A DNA stretch of 64,000 bases, from NCBI RefSeq assembly GCF_025989145.1, contig NZ_JAPDNQ010000001.1, positions 1,674,001 to 1,738,000 on the forward strand. Direction: 5' to 3'. The position numbers were made by a program, and so were the translations under genes. The stretch comes from Microbacterium sp. SSM24 (GTDB lineage Bacteria > Actinomycetota > Actinomycetes > Actinomycetales > Microbacteriaceae). The notes under the pieces were generated by a model. The model was not told the origin of the DNA and did not search any database. It saw only the letters and a list, made by a program, of their open reading frames with translations. Shown in pieces: positions 61,819-64,000 of this stretch. The stretch's first letter is position 1; the number at the start of each line of letters is the position of its first letter.

Positions 61819-63156
61819 ATGCAGCACAACAAGAGGGCAGTCGTCACCGGCGTCGCACTGCTCAGCGCGCTCGCGCTGGCCGGATGCTCCGGCGGAGGCT
61901 CCGGAACGGACAACGGCGGCGGCGGGGATGCCGCAGCCTGCGCGCCGTCGGACGGAGACGTGACGCTCGAGTTCACCTCGTGGATCCCCGGCATCGAGGA
62001 CGTCGCCGCGCTCTGGAACGAGGAGAACCCCGATATCCAGGTGGAGGTGCAGACCGGCCCGAACGGCAACGGCGGCACCTACCAGAGCTTCTTCAGCCAG
62101 CTCGAGGCGGGCAACGCGCCCGACCTCGGCCAGATCGAGTACGACGCGCTCGCGAGCTTCCGCGTGCAGGACGGACTCGAGGACCTCTCGGTGTGCGAGG
62201 ACGTCGTCGCCGCCGAGGCCGAGTTCATCCCGTGGACCTGGGGCCAGGTCACCCTCGGCACCGACGGCGTCTACGGCGTGCCGCAGGACTCGGGCCCCAT
62301 GGCGCTGTTCTACCGCTCCGACCTGTTCGAGCAGAACGGCATCGCGGTCCCGACGACGTGGGAGGAGTACAAGGAGGCCGCCAAGGCCGTGCGCGCCGCC
62401 GGCGGGTACATCACGAACTTCTCCACCGCCGACATCAACCAGTTCGCGGGCTTCGTGTGGCAGGGCAACGGCGACTGGTTCTCCAACAACGGCGAGGAGT
62501 GGACGGTCGACCTGACCGGCGAGCAGTCGACGACGGTCGCCGAGTACTGGCAGGAGCTCCTCGACGAGGACCTCGTCGCCACCTACCCGGCTTGGACCGA
62601 GGAGTGGAACAACGCCTACAACTCGGGTGAGGTCTGGACCTGGAACTCCGCCGTGTGGGGCGCGAACTCCATCTCGTCCGGCGCTCCCGACACCGCCGGC
62701 AAGTGGTCGGTCGCTCCGTCCCCGCAGTGGGAGGCCGGCGACGCCAGCTCCGGCAACTGGGGCGGCTCGTCGATCGCGGTCTTCAAGGGCACCGATCACC
62801 TCTACGAGGCGACCAAGTTCGCGCTGTGGCTCAACACCTCGGACGAGGCGCTGACCGCGCTCAACAAGTCGGCGAACATCTACCCCGCCACGACGGCCGG
62901 CCTCGAGCTGCCGTCGCTGCAGGAGGGCGTCGAGTTCTACGGCGGCCAGAAGATCTACGACGTGTTCGCCGAGGCGGCCGCGCAGGTCAACCCCGACTTC
63001 GTGTGGGGTCCGACCATGACGCAGACCTACGCCGACGTGTCGGACGGCTTCCAGAAGGCCGTGACGGGTCAGGGCACGCTGCTCGAGGCCCTCGCCGCGG
63101 CGCAGGAGTCGACCATCGCGACCCTGAAGGCGCAGTCCATCCCGGTTGCGGAGTAG
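61819..63156 (+). CDS. Sugar ABC transporter substrate-binding lipoprotein
   Basis: This 445-residue lipoprotein has the signal KRAVVTGVALLSALALAGCS with the lipidated Cys at residue 23 and a Gly-rich linker. The mature part has SBP_bac_1 features (VTLEFTSWIPGIEDVAALWNEENPDIQ; FSQLEAGNAPDLGQIEYDAL). An AAGGAATG ribosome region precedes the ATG. Given GH42 and GH36 neighbours, the ligand is probably a galacto-oligosaccharide or raffinose-type sugar. Confidence 0.93.
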   Translation: MQHNKRAVVTGVALLSALALAGCSGGGSGTDNGGGGDAAACAPSDGDVTLEFTSWIPGIEDVAALWNEENPDIQVEVQTGPNGNGGTYQSFFSQLEAGNAPDLGQIEYDALASFRVQDGLEDLSVCEDVVAAEAEFIPWTWGQVTLGTDGVYGVPQDSGPMALFYRSDLFEQNGIAVPTTWEEYKEAAKAVRAAGGYITNFSTADINQFAGFVWQGNGDWFSNNGEEWTVDLTGEQSTTVAEYWQELLDEDLVATYPAWTEEWNNAYNSGEVWTWNSAVWGANSISSGAPDTAGKWSVAPSPQWEAGDASSGNWGGSSIAVFKGTDHLYEATKFALWLNTSDEALTALNKSANIYPATTAGLELPSLQEGVEFYGGQKIYDVFAEAAAQVNPDFVWGPTMTQTYADVSDGFQKAVTGQGTLLEALAAAQESTIATLKAQSIPVAE

Positions 63157-63165
63157 TCTCCCCGC

Positions 63166-64000
63166 GTGATCCATCACCTCCGTGCCGCGGGAGTCAGCCT
63201 CGTGCTCGACTCCCGCGGCTCGGGCGTTCCCGCGATCGTCCACTGGGGACGAGACCTCGGGGCGCTCGCCGAATCAGACCTCGTCCTGCTCGCCGACGCG
63301 ACGGTCCCCGCGGTGGCGCCGAGCTCGATCGACGCCCCGCTGCGGCTCACGCTGCTGCCCGCACTGGCCGACGGCTGGTCGGGCCTTCCCGCGGTCTCCG
63401 TCGAGGGCACCCGCGCGGCGCCGCGGCAGCTCGGCACGGTGCGCGACGGCGACGTCATCGTCACCGAGTGCGCGTGGGCGGATGCCGTCATCACGACCCG
63501 TCTGGAGCTCACCCCGCAGGGCGTGCTGCTCGCCGCCCAGGCCGTGCGCAACGACGGGATCGCTCCGGTCGTGCTCACGGCAGCGGGCGTCGCCCTCCCG
63601 GTGCCGGACCGCGCGCGCGAGACGCTCGACTTCTCGGGACGCTGGGCGGGAGAGCGCCGCCCGCAGCGGGCGACCCCCGGTCAGGGCGTGTGGCTGCGCG
63701 AGTCCCGGCACGGCCGCGGCGGCCACGACGAGCCGTTCCTGATGGTCGCGGGAACGCCGGGCTTCGGCTTCGGCGCGGGCGAGGTGTGGGCGACGCACCT
63801 GGCGTGGAGCGGCGACACCCGGCTCTGGTTCGAGCGCACCGACCTCGGGCCGGCCGTGCTCGGCGCCGGCGAGCGGCTCGGCGCTCTCACGCTGCCGCCC
63901 GGCGAGGCGTATGAGGGTCCGACGGTGGTCGCGACATGGTCGGCCACCGGACTCGACGGCCTGTCGGACCGCCTGCACCCGTGGGTGCGCTCGTGGTCGA
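63166..64000 (+). CDS. GH36 alpha-galactosidase, N-terminal part (cut by the window edge)
   Basis: The GTG at 63166 follows the binding-protein stop by nine bases. The visible 278 residues form the beta-supersandwich N-terminal domain of GH36 enzymes (ALAESDLVLLADATVPAVAP; DFSGRWAGERRPQR; WATHLAWSGDTRLWFER; PPGEAYEGPTVVATWS). The catalytic barrel lies beyond the window. GH36 removes alpha-galactose from raffinose-family sugars and galactomannan fragments. Confidence 0.85.
   Translation, partial: MIHHLRAAGVSLVLDSRGSGVPAIVHWGRDLGALAESDLVLLADATVPAVAPSSIDAPLRLTLLPALADGWSGLPAVSVEGTRAAPRQLGTVRDGDVIVTECAWADAVITTRLELTPQGVLLAAQAVRNDGIAPVVLTAAGVALPVPDRARETLDFSGRWAGERRPQRATPGQGVWLRESRHGRGGHDEPFLMVAGTPGFGFGAGEVWATHLAWSGDTRLWFERTDLGPAVLGAGERLGALTLPPGEAYEGPTVVATWSATGLDGLSDRLHPWVRSWS

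Overview
The window comes from a high-GC actinobacterium, most likely Microbacterium or a close relative in the Microbacteriaceae. The evidence is strong GC bias at third codon positions, many LacI-type regulators next to glycoside hydrolases, sugar ABC operons without their own ATPase, F420/luciferase-like and PNPOx-like enzymes, and a CebR-type cellulase operator. Several genes appear to have leaderless promoters. No rRNA, tRNA, CRISPR array, insertion sequence or phage gene was seen. About 50 protein genes are packed tightly, often with ATGA stop/start overlaps.

Positions 1-15.8 kb form a plant-glycan locus. A minus-strand operon encodes a GH78 rhamnosidase-like enzyme, an Asp/Glu-racemase-fold protein, a GH127 enzyme, a RuBisCO-like protein (RLP) and a DUF1537 sugar-acid kinase cut by the window edge. 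An SDR dehydrogenase, a sugar ABC transporter, a GH3 enzyme and two tandem LacI regulators follow. Five LacI operator-like sites (around TTGAAACGTTTCAA) tie the block together.

Positions 15.9-27.1 kb hold a seven-gene operon that reads as a D-apionate to D-erythrose-4-phosphate pathway: MFS importer, DhaK-DhaL type erythrulose kinase, RpiB-type and TIM-type erythrulose-phosphate isomerases, OiaC-like decarboxylase, ApnO-like oxidoisomerase and ApnL-like lactonase. A divergent FadR-type GntR regulator, an AldO-type alditol oxidase and a GH63-like hydrolase lie beside it. With the RLP and kinase of the first operon, the window seems to encode both known routes from 3-oxo-isoapionate (direct decarboxylation, and phosphorylation followed by an RLP). 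The usual D-apiose dehydrogenase and apiosidase are not seen.

Positions 27.2-41.3 kb carry a MarR/MFS exporter pair, an alpha/beta hydrolase, a secreted GH6 cellulase behind a CebR operator, a lipoate ligase overlapping an orphan DNA methyltransferase, an LLM oxidoreductase, a carboxylesterase with a Gly-Ser repeat, and a TetR / GPH transporter / GH3 beta-glucoside locus. Positions 41.4-57 kb hold a large lamin-tail-domain surface protein with an LAATG sorting signal, a hydrolase, galT-galK with a divergent LacI regulator, a second LacI, phosphoglucomutase, prephenate dehydratase and smaller enzymes. From 56.7 kb to the end is a galactoside locus: LacI regulator, GH42 beta-galactosidase, ABC transporter and the start of a GH36 alpha-galactosidase.

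Two non-coding signals stand out. A 66-bp palindromic element of fixed length occurs four times between genes, with conserved arms and a variable centre, and several unrelated intergenic inverted repeats have a similar layout. The word GGATGCC/GGCATCC recurs in coding sequence with codons that are otherwise avoided.
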